64,000 nucleotides of DNA from Variovorax sp. OV700. Lineage in GTDB: Bacteria; Pseudomonadota; Gammaproteobacteria; Burkholderiales; Burkholderiaceae_C. The DNA is taken from positions 1-64,000 of the forward strand of contig NZ_FNDR01000014.1 of assembly GCF_900099805.1 (NCBI RefSeq). Reading direction: 5' to 3'. A model generated the notes under the pieces. That model was not told the origin of the DNA and ran no database searches. It saw only the letters and a program-made list of their open reading frames with translations. Of the stretch, positions 53,818 through 63,367 are shown piece after piece (the stretch's first letter is position 1; each line of letters opens with the position of its first letter). The translations under genes and the position numbers were made by a program.

Positions 53818-54330
53818 ATGAGCTCCCTGTCATTGCTCCGCACCCTCTTCGGCTACCGCGCCTGGGCCAACGACGAACTGCTCGAAAAGATGGAGGGTTT
53901 CGATCCGGAGCGACATGGGGACGCGCGGCACGCCGCCCTCCGCCTGATGAATCACTGCCATGTGGTGGACCAGATCTTCGCGGCGCACCTCACCGGCAGG
54001 CCGCACGGCTTTGCCGCGGACAACACGCAGGACACGCCCACGCTGCGGGACCTTCGCGCCTCTGTTGCCGCCCTCGACCGCTGGTACCTCGACTACCTGG
54101 AATCAGCGACGCCTGAAACGCTCTCAAAACGCGTGCCCTTCACCTTCACCGATGGCGACAAGGGCTTCATGACGCGCGAGGAAATGCTGGCCCATGTCGT
54201 CACCCACGGCGGCTATCACCGCGGCGAGGTCGGGCGACTCATGTCGCAGCAATCGGTCGGGCTGCCATGGGACACCTTCGCGGTGTACCTGCACAGCACC
54301 GACCCGTCGCGCCGGCTTCAGGCCGCGTAG
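53818..54330 (+). CDS. DinB-family protein
   Basis: The 170-residue four-helix-bundle protein has the DinB/YfiT metal pattern: His in LMNHCHVVDQIF (about residue 45) and HVVTHGGYHRGEV (His pair, about 127-131), which would hold a divalent metal. Such proteins may transfer thiols such as bacillithiol or glutathione, but the partner in this organism is unknown. AGGAA lies nine bases before the ATG at 53818; an in-frame ATG at 53785 is an alternative. Confidence 0.85.
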   Translation: MSSLSLLRTLFGYRAWANDELLEKMEGFDPERHGDARHAALRLMNHCHVVDQIFAAHLTGRPHGFAADNTQDTPTLRDLRASVAALDRWYLDYLESATPETLSKRVPFTFTDGDKGFMTREEMLAHVVTHGGYHRGEVGRLMSQQSVGLPWDTFAVYLHSTDPSRRLQAA

Positions 54331-54333
54331 GCT

Positions 54334-54825
54334 TCAGGCGTTGTCGCCTTTGGCAGCGACCGTCATCTCCAATTCGACGCTCGCATTCTTCGGCAGCTGA
54401 TAGACGCCGACCGCCGTGCGTACATGCACACCCACATCGCCGAACACGCGGTGCAGCAGGTCGGACGCCGCATCGGCCACTTCGCTCTGCTGCGTGAAAT
54501 CGGCGCTGCACTGCACGAAAACGCCGACGCGCAGGAGCTTGTCGATACCATCGAGTGAGCCGAGCTCGCGCCGCAGCAGCGTCAGGCAGCGCAAGGCGCA
54601 GATCTGCGCGCCTTCGCGCGCGTTGTCGAGCGACACCTGGTCGCCCACGCGGCCGGTGACGACCACCGTGGTGCCCACGCGCGGTACCTGGCCGCTGGTG
54701 TAGAGCGTGTTCCCATCGCGCACGATGGGTGCGTAGTGGCCTCCGGCCACGAGTTCGCCCTCGAAGCTGTGGCCCAGCTCGGCGGCGATGCTGTCGGCAA
54801 TCTGGTCTCTTGTCTGCGCTGTCAT
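54334..54825 (-). CDS. RidA-family protein
   Basis: The 163-residue protein has the YjgF/RidA fold (NTLYTSGQVPRVGTTVVVTGRVG, EGAQICALRCLTLLRRELG, VRTAVGVYQLPKNASVELEM). Members deaminate reactive enamines/imines or act in degradative pathways. The conserved Arg of canonical RidA falls in the region HVRTAVGV (about residue 136). It belongs to one of the longer RidA subfamilies. Ends only 3 bases from the convergent DinB stop. Confidence 0.85.
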   Translation of the reverse strand: MTAQTRDQIADSIAAELGHSFEGELVAGGHYAPIVRDGNTLYTSGQVPRVGTTVVVTGRVGDQVSLDNAREGAQICALRCLTLLRRELGSLDGIDKLLRVGVFVQCSADFTQQSEVADAASDLLHRVFGDVGVHVRTAVGVYQLPKNASVELEMTVAAKGDNA

Positions 54826-54948
54826 GAGGCTTCCATCCAATGAAGCCCCATTGTCGCCAGCCGCGTTGCGAAGAACAGGTACAGATCGCGCGGACTCGGT
54901 GCACAACAGTTGGCCCAACCGTGTTCCTGCGGCTCGATCGCCAGCACC

Positions 54949-55590
54949 TCAGGCAGGCCGGGCCGAAGGCCATTGGCCGAGCACCTCATGGATACTTTCG
55001 CCCACGTGGCTTTCGATCAGCGAGAACGAATCGGCCTTCCACCGGACCGGCTCGATGGAATGACTCTTGATTTTCCGTGGCGTATAGGCCAGGGTCATAT
55101 GAGGCGTAAAGCCATGCTCGGGCTTGAAGCCCGCGTCCGCCAGCGCCTCGCCAAGATGCTGCCTGAACGCCGCAAGTGCTGAAGTGCCGTTGTCGTCGCC
55201 GCATAGCACGAACGCCTTGCTGCCCTCGAACCGCATGGCCGTGTCGAACACCACGTCGAACGATGGCGGCGCCAGGGTGGCTGCGGCCTCGAGCGCGGCC
55301 TGCACCTTCTCGCGCGGCACCGCCGTCGAATAGTTTCCGAGATGATGCAGCGTGACATGCAGCCGATGCACCTCGGTCAGCTTTTCCTTCAGCGCATGCC
55401 GTTCCCGGAGCCGCGCACCCAGCCTGGCAATCGACGCCGCATCTTCGGGGTGCGGGTAGATCGCGAAGAACAGCGAGCGGATTCGCCGCTCCTTGCGTGG
55501 CACGGTGATTCGTGCACGACGCAGAGGTGGCGGTGGCGGTGGCGGCGGCGGCGGCGGATCGATGCCGGGAAGTAGAAGTTGTTCGGGCAT
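54949..55590 (-). CDS. thpR: 2'-5' RNA ligase-like protein with polyproline insert
   Basis: The 213-residue protein has the two HxTx motifs of the 2H phosphoesterase family: HVTLHHLG (about residue 80) and HMTLAYTP (about 166). LigT/ThpR proteins open cyclic phosphodiesters or join 2'-5' RNA ends. Residues 12-22 are 11 prolines, from CCG/CCA codons, an unusual N-terminal addition. The ATG at 55590 is preferred over a TTG two codons earlier. A second member of this family lies at 58651-59214. Confidence 0.82.
   Translation of the reverse strand: MPEQLLLPGIDPPPPPPPPPPPLRRARITVPRKERRIRSLFFAIYPHPEDAASIARLGARLRERHALKEKLTEVHRLHVTLHHLGNYSTAVPREKVQAALEAAATLAPPSFDVVFDTAMRFEGSKAFVLCGDDNGTSALAAFRQHLGEALADAGFKPEHGFTPHMTLAYTPRKIKSHSIEPVRWKADSFSLIESHVGESIHEVLGQWPSARPA
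55523..55558 (+). repeat. Trinucleotide (GGC/GGT) repeat in thpR
   Basis: Twelve GG-rich triplets in a row encode the polyproline stretch of the LigT-like protein on the minus strand. Slippage here could vary proline number. Confidence 0.7.
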
Positions 55591-55654
55591 GGGCAAGGTA
55601 GATTCAAGCTTCAGGAAACGCAGAATTACAGATGACCGACCGCCATCTCAACAC

Positions 55655-56266
55655 ATGGACACACTGATCAACGGCCCCGACGGCCACCCCCGCTGCCGCT
55701 GGTGCGCAACCGCACCCGAATTCCTGGCCTATCACGACACCGAATGGGGCTATCCGGTGGCAGACGACAAGCGCCTGTTCGAGAAGATCTGCCTTGAAGG
55801 TTTTCAGTCAGGCCTGAGCTGGCGCACCATTCTGGCCAAGCGGGAGAACTTCCGCGCGGCGTTCCATGAGTTCGACTTCGACAAGATCGCCCGCTTCACC
55901 GCGCGAGACGTCGAACGCCTGCTGCAGGACCCAGGCATCGTGCGCCACCGCGGCAAGATCGAGGCCGTGATCCACAACGCCGCCCGGGCGCAGGAACTCG
56001 TCGCCCTTCACGGCTCTCTGGCTTCATTCTTCTGGAGCCATGAGCCGGATGCAGCGCAGCTCGCCGAACCGCAGACCGCTTCGACCTCCGAGGCGTCCAT
56101 TGCACTGTCCAAGGCATTGAAGAAACTCGGCTGGAAGTTCGTCGGGCCGACCACGGTATACGCCTTCATGCAGGCGATGGGCCTCATCAACGACCACGCA
56201 CCCGGCTGCGTGGTCCGGGCCAAGGCGGCACACGCGCGCAGCAGGTTCAAAAGTCCGGCACGCTGA
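55655..56266 (+). CDS. tag: DNA-3-methyladenine glycosylase I
   Basis: The 203-residue enzyme excises 3-methyladenine from alkylated DNA. It shows RCRWC and AYHDTEWGYP at the N-terminus, FQSGLSWRTILAKRENFR, KFVGPTTVYAFMQA and NDHAPGCV; the paired Cys/His at each end form the zinc site of Tag. Length is as usual. It lies divergent from the LigT-like gene. Together with AlkB and UdgX it extends the base-repair content of the window. Confidence 0.93.
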   Translation: MDTLINGPDGHPRCRWCATAPEFLAYHDTEWGYPVADDKRLFEKICLEGFQSGLSWRTILAKRENFRAAFHEFDFDKIARFTARDVERLLQDPGIVRHRGKIEAVIHNAARAQELVALHGSLASFFWSHEPDAAQLAEPQTASTSEASIALSKALKKLGWKFVGPTTVYAFMQAMGLINDHAPGCVVRAKAAHARSRFKSPAR

Positions 56267-56315
56267 CATTCGGGTCGGAGCGGAACTCGCGCCAGCGGCC
56301 CGGCTCTGATGGACC

Positions 56316-56951
56316 ATGAACATCACACCAGAACACGGCCTTCCCCGGCGCACCGTCGCCGCGGCGCTGGCTGCCGCGCCCGCGCTCTGGCTGGGCGCCC
56401 GTGCGCAGCCGGCGGCGACGCGGCTCGCAACGCCTTCGCAGACCGAAGGACCGTTCTATCCGGTCCGGCTGCCGCAGGATTCCGACAACGACCTGCTGCG
56501 CAACGGCACGCTGAGCTATCGCCGCGGCCAGCCGGCCTGGGTCGACGGCACCGTGACCGATCTGGACGGCAAGCCGCTGCGCGGCGCGCAGGTCGAGATC
56601 TGGCAATGCGACGAAAACGGCCACTACCACCACCCGGGCGACGGCGACCGGGCCGACGCCGCTTTCCAGGGCTTCGGCCGCGTCGCCGTGGGCGAGGACG
56701 GCAGCTGGCGCTTTCGCACCATCCGGCCCGTGGCCTACAGCGGCCGCACGCCGCACATTCACGTCAAGGTGAAGCTCGGCACGCGCGAACTGCTGACCAC
56801 GCAGCTCTATGTGGCCGGCGACCCGGGCAACGCGCGCGACTTTCTTTGGCGCAATCTTCCCCAAGCTGCAAGGGACGCCGTTACCGTGCCTTTCGAGCGT
56901 GGGACGGATGGCGGATTGCAGGCGCGATTTCCGATCGTCGTGGCGACTTGA
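56316..56951 (+). CDS. Secreted intradiol ring-cleavage dioxygenase-like protein
   Basis: The 211-residue protein begins with a twin-arginine-like signal (LPRRTVAAALAAAPALW) and the opening TPSQTEGPFYP of protocatechuate dioxygenase relatives. Tyr in NGHYHHPG and His pair in RTPHIHVKV are the expected Fe(III) ligands (about residues 99 and 148-150). It is shorter than catabolic dioxygenases and is exported, so its substrate may be a phenolic in the periplasm rather than a central pathway intermediate. It stands alone, without catechol pathway genes. Confidence 0.82.
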   Translation: MNITPEHGLPRRTVAAALAAAPALWLGARAQPAATRLATPSQTEGPFYPVRLPQDSDNDLLRNGTLSYRRGQPAWVDGTVTDLDGKPLRGAQVEIWQCDENGHYHHPGDGDRADAAFQGFGRVAVGEDGSWRFRTIRPVAYSGRTPHIHVKVKLGTRELLTTQLYVAGDPGNARDFLWRNLPQAARDAVTVPFERGTDGGLQARFPIVVAT

Positions 56952-57044
56952 GCGAGCTTCCGCCTGCCTGGCGGTGCCCAGTTTTTTCAGCCCTCGATCC
57001 CACTCCAACAACCGGCGGCCCAACCCGTCGGATCGTCTGGCCAG

Positions 57045-57073
57045 TTGAAAAGTGTCAGAAGATAATCCATACT
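57045..57073 (+). promoter_or_regulatory. Promoter of the AbiE-type pair
   Basis: TTGAAA (57045-57050) and CATACT (57068-57073) are 17 bases apart, good spacing for sigma70, ending 23 bases before the antitoxin ATG. The operator palindrome covers the spacer and -10. Confidence 0.5.
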
Positions 57074-57082
57074 TCTGACACT
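57051..57082. promoter_or_regulatory. Perfect 11-bp inverted repeat, likely antitoxin operator
   Basis: AGTGTCAGAAG and CTTCTGACACT are separated by 10 bases and overlap the -10 of the AbiE-type promoter. AbiEi-like antitoxins autoregulate through inverted repeats, so this is the expected operator position. Confidence 0.7.
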
Positions 57083-57095
57083 ACGAGTTCCCGTC

Positions 57096-57692
57096 ATGCA
57101 AACCCTCGCAAAACAAGTTCTGGAGCACGCCGCCGGGTTGCCGGAAGGCTCGCCCTTGGTCGCGAAGGAACTGCTGCACTTGGCGAACCGGGCCGCCGTG
57201 GACCAGGTTTTGTCGCGCCTCGTGCGACGCGGCGCACTGCTACGGGTGGGCCGCGGTATCTATGTCCTGCCGATGGAGAGCCGCTTCGGCTCCCGGGCGC
57301 CGTCTGCCGTCAAGATGGTTGAGGGGCTGGCTTCTCAACGGGGAGAAACGATCGTGCCGCACGGCGCGGCCGCCGCCAACGCGTTGGGCCTCACCACGCA
57401 GGTACCCATGAGGGCCGTTTACCTGACGTCGGGCCCCAGCCGTCGTTTGAAGTTGGGCGCGCAGACAGTGGAGTTGCGGCATGCGCCGGTGTGGCAACTG
57501 ATATTCCCCGGCCGCGCGGCCGGCGATGTGGTACGAGCGCTGGCGTGGCTGGGCCCAAAAAAAGCCGGTGAGGCGCTCCGCGCGCTGGGCGCAAAACTGC
57601 CTTCGGCCGAGATAAAGGAGGTGGTGTCGGCGCGCGCGCGCCTGCCAACGTGGATGGCGCAGGAGGTCAGCGCCCTGGTGCCGCATGGCTGA
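57096..57692 (+). CDS. AbiEi-like antitoxin (DUF6088 type)
   Basis: The 198-residue protein has an N-terminal winged helix (about residues 5-60; VDQVLSRLVRRGALLRVGRGIYVLP) that would bind the upstream palindrome, and a C-terminal domain typical of type IV antitoxins (VPHGAAAANALGLTTQVP, VYLTSGPSRRLKLG). It represses its operon and neutralises the nucleotidyltransferase toxin encoded next, whose ATG lies 8 bases before its stop. DNA-binding and toxin-neutralising parts are thus both present and intact. Confidence 0.85.
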   Translation: MQTLAKQVLEHAAGLPEGSPLVAKELLHLANRAAVDQVLSRLVRRGALLRVGRGIYVLPMESRFGSRAPSAVKMVEGLASQRGETIVPHGAAAANALGLTTQVPMRAVYLTSGPSRRLKLGAQTVELRHAPVWQLIFPGRAAGDVVRALAWLGPKKAGEALRALGAKLPSAEIKEVVSARARLPTWMAQEVSALVPHG

Positions 57693-58625
57693 ATTCTTTG
57701 CGCTCTCCGCCGAAGAACGCCTGGAGGCCCTTGTTCAGGCCGCCGACGCATCCGGGCGCCCTCCGCACCTCTTGGAAAAAGACATCTGGGTGGTGTGGTC
57801 GCTCCGGCATATTTTTGCAGCGCCTTATGCGTCGCATCTCGTCTTCAAGGGCGGCACATCCCTCTCGAAGGCCTACGGAGTTATTCAGCGCTTCTCCGAG
57901 GACGTGGATCTCACTTACGACATCCGCGCCATCGCTGCCGATCTGATCGGCGACGCGGGTACACCGCTCCCAGCCAGCAAGATCCAGGAAAAGAGGTGGA
58001 GCAAGGAGATCCGCGCGCGTCTGGTCGAATGGGTGCGCACCGAAGTCGTTCCGCACCGCTTGCCTCGGGAACCGGTTATGTCGCGTCAGCGGTCATGCTG
58101 GAGTTCGGTGCGCGGTCTACAGGTGATCCCTGCGAACCTCGCTCTGTCCGGTGCGATGCCGCTGCGCACCTGCCGGGCCTGGAGTTTCCCGAAGCGACGC
58201 CGCAGGTGATGCGCGCCGAGCGAACCTTCTGGGAGAAGGCCACGGCAATCCACGTCTTCTGCGCGCAAGGTGTCTTTCGGGGCGGTGACCGGTTTGCCCG
58301 TCACTGGCACGACGTGACCCGCCTGGATGCAGCCGGCTTCGTCGACTCCGCGATCGCAGAGACGGCGCTAGCGAAGGCAGTGGCCGATCACAAGAGCATT
58401 TTCTTTGCGGAGAAGAGCCCTAATGGCGACCCGATCGACTACCACGCCGCCGTCTCGGGCAGTCTGCGCCTCGTGCCCGACGACGGTGCCCTGGCCAACC
58501 TGGCTACCGACTACCAAAATATGGTCGATGACGGTCTGTTACTCGACGAGGCCGAGCCTTTTGAAACGTTGATGAATCGATGCCACGCCATTCAACTTAA
58601 GGCGAACAAGACGAGCCCGTCTTGA
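57685..58625 (+). pseudogene. AbiEii-like nucleotidyltransferase toxin, frameshifted
   Basis: The first frame (57685-58053) has KGGTSLSKAYG and FSEDVDLTYD, the catalytic Gly-Gly-Thr-Ser and Asp-x-Asp of AbiEii-type nucleotidyltransferases. The rest of the toxin (LEFGARSTGDP, ERTFWEKATAIHVF, ARHWHDVTRLD) is in another frame from about 58056 to 58625. Read together they would give about 312 residues, somewhat short; I recall a few dozen more residues at the junction in relatives, so an internal deletion is possible. The junction at 58051-58058 has short repeats (CCGCACCGC). As it stands the toxin is probably inactive, unless the sequence contains an error. Confidence 0.78.
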
Positions 58626-58650
58626 GACCCTCTCGCCGACGTGCAGCAGG

Positions 58651-59214
58651 TCACCAGTCACTGAAATTCATCTGCCGGCTTCGCAACGGCCAGTTGCCTA
58701 AGTCGACATGTCTACCGCAGCCAAGCAGGCTGTCTATCAACACCAGTTCATTCACTCGCCAGCGAATCGGCGCGATCGGTTCTGGGACCACATATTGCTT
58801 GCAATACAACAAGCTCACATGTGGGTTAAACCGCTTGCGTACGTGCTGGCCGATTCCCGCGGCTTCCATCGTCGTCGCCAAAATGCGTTGAAACTGGCGC
58901 AGCTTCTTGAGTTCCGCCGCGCCGGTCAGCGCAAGGCCACCCAACCCTGGGCCCAGGCTGCCCACGCGGTTGAAACCGACACCGAAGGGCTCCATCTCGA
59001 CACGGTCGCCCGCCTCCTTCGCTCGGCACAGCAGTTCGTGCGATACGACCCCATGGTCACCCAACCAGTGAAGCGTGACGTGCAAATGCTTCGGCGCTAC
59101 TTGACCTCCGGACAGGCCACCGGCGTTCATCCGCCGTTGCGCCGCATCGACCGCCATTGATTGGGCTTCGAGATCAGGCCGAATCGCGAAGAAAAGCCTG
59201 TGTGCGTTGGTCAC
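58651..59214 (-). CDS. thpR: 2'-5' RNA ligase-like protein (2H family)
   Basis: The 187-residue protein starts MTNAHRLFFAIRPD and carries the two 2H motifs HVTLHWLG (about residue 45) and HVSLLYCK (about 132). It belongs to the LigT/ThpR family, cyclic phosphodiesterases on RNA or nucleotide ends. It starts 30 bases after guaA and may be read from the same transcript. It differs from the family member at 54949 in lacking the polyproline region, so the two are not recent copies. Confidence 0.85.
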   Translation of the reverse strand: MTNAHRLFFAIRPDLEAQSMAVDAAQRRMNAGGLSGGQVAPKHLHVTLHWLGDHGVVSHELLCRAKEAGDRVEMEPFGVGFNRVGSLGPGLGGLALTGAAELKKLRQFQRILATTMEAAGIGQHVRKRFNPHVSLLYCKQYVVPEPIAPIRWRVNELVLIDSLLGCGRHVDLGNWPLRSRQMNFSDW

Positions 59215-59244
59215 TGCGACAGGCCAATCCGGTGCTTTCGCCCC

Positions 59245-60861
<1,617 letters not shown>

Positions 60862-60874
60862 GGAGAAGACTCGG

Positions 60875-61309
60875 TCAGAGCGTTGAAATGTCGAACAGCT
60901 TCACGCCCGCTTGCGGCGCGGCCTGGACGAGTTGCTCGTCGAAAGTAGCGAGCGGGAGATTGAGCGAGCGCGCGAGCCAGAGATAGCCCGCGTCGTAGAG
61001 CGACACACCGGCGTCGATGGCCACGGCCAGCACGGCCTTGTGCTGCGCCGGCGCGAGCTCGTGCAGTTCGACGCGGTGGCGGATGGCGTCGAGCACGCTC
61101 CACAGCCCTTCGACCGCGGACGCGGGAATGCGGCCGCTGCGCACGCCGTTGGCAAGGATGTTGGCGCACTCCCACTGCCAGGCATTGGGCGCCTGCGGCT
61201 CGACCTCGTCGCGGCGGATGGCGGCGTAGAGCTTGCGGGTGTGTTCGCTGGCCTGGTCTGGCAGCAGCCAGGCGGCGGTGACGGAGGCGTCCATGACGAA
61301 GGCTGTCAC
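60875..61309 (-). CDS. vapC: PIN-domain toxin (VapC type)
   Basis: The 144-residue PIN-domain protein has acidic residues in the expected places: Asp in VMDASVTAAW, Glu in WQWECANIL and Asp in SLYDAGYLWLA and TFDEQL. These hold Mg for RNA cleavage. The start is a GTG at 61309 overlapping the antitoxin stop (GTGA). It is between guaB and guaA on the same strand. All the acidic sites look intact, so it is probably active when released from its antitoxin. Confidence 0.88.
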   Translation of the reverse strand: MTAFVMDASVTAAWLLPDQASEHTRKLYAAIRRDEVEPQAPNAWQWECANILANGVRSGRIPASAVEGLWSVLDAIRHRVELHELAPAQHKAVLAVAIDAGVSLYDAGYLWLARSLNLPLATFDEQLVQAAPQAGVKLFDISTL

Positions 61310-61554
61310 GATTGGCGCCCTTCGTCGAGCAGCGCACGCACCGAAAGGCCCGGCTGGATGGTGGCGTGCAATGCGTCGATCTGGCCGAGCTCGCGCTCGA
61401 TCTGCTCGTCGGTGATGACCGGCTTGCGCCGCACCGGCAGCATGCGCACGACTTCCTTGCCGTGGCGGGTGATGCGAACCTCCTCGCCCTTTTCGACCAA
61501 GTCGATCAGGGCAGAGAAGTTGTTCTTGGCTTCGGCGATGCCGATGGATTGCAT
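61306..61554 (-). CDS. Phd/YefM-type antitoxin
   Basis: The 82-residue antitoxin has the Phd/YefM N-terminal DNA-binding fold (MQSIGIAEAKNNFSALIDLVEKGEEVRITRHG in two overlapping parts: AKNNFSALIDLV and EEVRITRHGKEVVRM) and a flexible acidic C-terminus (EQIERELGQIDALH) to bind the toxin. It neutralises the PIN toxin and probably represses the promoter through the inverted repeats just upstream. Start at 61554 fits the MxxIGIAEAK opening of the family. Confidence 0.86.
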   Translation of the reverse strand: MQSIGIAEAKNNFSALIDLVEKGEEVRITRHGKEVVRMLPVRRKPVITDEQIERELGQIDALHATIQPGLSVRALLDEGRQS

Positions 61555-61556
61555 TT

Positions 61557-61627
61557 GGGCCAGAAAGTTTGAATCTGGCCCAAATTCTAATGCCAATCTG
61601 GCCTGACTTTCAAGGTCTGGCCAGATT
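61557..61627. promoter_or_regulatory. Inverted-repeat cluster GGCCAGA/TCTGGCC, antitoxin operator
   Basis: GGCCAGA (61558-61564) and AATCTGGCC (61572-61580) form one inverted pair, and a second AATCTGGCC (61595-61603) with TCTGGCCAGATT (61616-61627) forms another. They lie 3-73 bases before the antitoxin ATG, where a Phd-type repressor would bind. Confidence 0.6.
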
Positions 61628-61639
61628 AGGTTCAGGCCG

Positions 61640-61718
61640 GCGCCGGGCCGCCCCAAGCCGGCCTGCGGCCCCCTCGGGGGGCAGCGAACCACACGCAGTG
61701 GGGAGCGTGGGGGCTCAT
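61640..61718. repeat. GC-rich intergenic palindrome/repeat after guaB
   Basis: The stretch contains a CCCCC-TC-GGGGG hairpin (61669-61680) and a CACACGCAGTGGGGAGCGTGGGGG segment in two parts (61689-61702 and 61703-61713). I recall very similar elements repeated in Comamonadaceae genomes. It lies between guaB stop and the antitoxin promoter and may end guaB transcription. Only one copy is in this window. Confidence 0.45.
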
Positions 61719-63188
61719 TTACTCAGCCCGATAGTTCGGCGCTTCTTTCGTGATCTGCACGTCGTGCACGTGGCTCTCGCGGATACCGGCCGTGGTGATC
61801 TCCACGAACTCGGCCTTGTTCTTCATGTCCTCGATCGTCGCGCAGCCGCAGTAGCCCATGCTGGCACGCAAGCCGCCCGACATCTGGTAGACGATGGAGA
61901 CCATCGAACCCTTGTAGGGCACGCGGCCTTCGATGCCTTCAGGCACCAGCTTGTCGGCGTTGGGATTGCCGGTGGTGGATTCCTGAAAGTAGCGGTCGGC
62001 GCTGCCCTGCTGCATGGCGCCAATGGAGCCCATGCCGCGGTAGCTCTTGTAGCTGCGGCCCTGGAACAGCACGATCTCGCCGGGCGCCTCTTCGGTGCCC
62101 GCGAACATGCCGCCCATCATCACGGTGCTGGCGCCCGCAGCAATGGCCTTGGCGATGTCGCCCGAATAGCGGATACCGCCGTCGGCGATCAGTGGAATGC
62201 CGGTGCCCTGCAGCGCGGTGGCCACGTTGTCCACCGCCATGATCTGCGGGACGCCCACGCCGGCCACGATGCGCGTGGTGCAGATGGAGCCAGGGCCGAT
62301 GCCGACCTTGACCGCGTCTGCGCCAGCGTCGGCCAGCGCACGCGCGGCGTCGCCGGTGGCGATGTTGCCGCCGATCACGTCGACCTGCGGATAGTTTTTC
62401 TTGACCCAGCGCACGCGCTCGATCACGCCGGCGCTGTGGCCGTGCGCGGTGTCGACCACGATCGCATCGACGCCAGCCTTCACCAGCGCCTCGACGCGCT
62501 CTTCGGTGCCCTCGCCCACTCCGACCGCCGCGCCCACGCGCAGGCGACCGCTTGGGTCGCGCGCCGCGTTGGGAAAGCTCGTCTGCTTGGTGATGTCCTT
62601 GACGGTGATCAGGCCCTTGAGCTCCCACGCGCTGTTGATGACCAGCAGACGTTCGAGCTTGTGCTTGTTGAGCAGCGCCTTGGCTTCGGCCAGCGTGGTG
62701 CCGTCGGGCACGGTGATGAGCTTTTCGCGCGGCGTCATGATCTCGCTCACCGGCACGTCGTAGCGGTTCTCGAAGCGCAGGTCGCGCCCCGTGACGATGC
62801 CGACCACCTTGCCGCCGTCGAGCACCGGGAAGCCCGAGATGCCGAGTTCGTCGGACAACTGCATGACCTGCAGCACGGTGTGCGTGGGCGTGATCACCAC
62901 GGGATCGCGCAACACGCCCGATTCGTAGCGCTTCACCTTGGCCACCTGCGCGGCCTGCTCGGCAGCGGTGAAGTTCTTGTGCACGATGCCGATGCCGCCT
63001 TCCTGCGCGATCGCGATGGCGAGGCGTGCCTCGGTCACCGTGTCCATCGCGGCGGAGACCAGCGGCAGATTCAGCGCGATGTTGCGGGAAAAACGGGTGG
63101 CGAGAGAGGTGTCCTTGGGCAGGACCTGGGAGAACGCTGGCACCAACAACACGTCGTCGAAGGTGAGCGCTTTGCCGAGAAGGCGCAT
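61719..63188 (-). CDS. guaB: IMP dehydrogenase
   Basis: The 489-residue enzyme oxidises IMP to XMP with NAD+, the committed step of GMP synthesis. It shows LTFDDVLLVP, the nested CBS pair (about residues 95-205), GPGSICTTR with the catalytic Cys (about 305), and GGIRYSGDIAKA and MFAGTEEAPGE. The ATG at 63188 gives the usual MRLLGKALTFDDV. It is upstream of the toxin-antitoxin pair and guaA. Confidence 0.97.
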   Translation of the reverse strand: MRLLGKALTFDDVLLVPAFSQVLPKDTSLATRFSRNIALNLPLVSAAMDTVTEARLAIAIAQEGGIGIVHKNFTAAEQAAQVAKVKRYESGVLRDPVVITPTHTVLQVMQLSDELGISGFPVLDGGKVVGIVTGRDLRFENRYDVPVSEIMTPREKLITVPDGTTLAEAKALLNKHKLERLLVINSAWELKGLITVKDITKQTSFPNAARDPSGRLRVGAAVGVGEGTEERVEALVKAGVDAIVVDTAHGHSAGVIERVRWVKKNYPQVDVIGGNIATGDAARALADAGADAVKVGIGPGSICTTRIVAGVGVPQIMAVDNVATALQGTGIPLIADGGIRYSGDIAKAIAAGASTVMMGGMFAGTEEAPGEIVLFQGRSYKSYRGMGSIGAMQQGSADRYFQESTTGNPNADKLVPEGIEGRVPYKGSMVSIVYQMSGGLRASMGYCGCATIEDMKNKAEFVEITTAGIRESHVHDVQITKEAPNYRAE

Positions 63189-63367
63189 GGGTGAAGCTCC
63201 AAAAGACGGATTGTAGCGATGCTCGGTACTTACCCGCCCTCCAGGGGGCTTCGGCCGGCCTCGTTCTGGCCGGCAAGGCGTGCGACCGTAGCCAATTTCC
63301 AACTCACCCCGAGCGAAAAGCTGCGGTCTGGATGTTGCCAAACGTAAGGCAACGCTAAACTCGCCGC

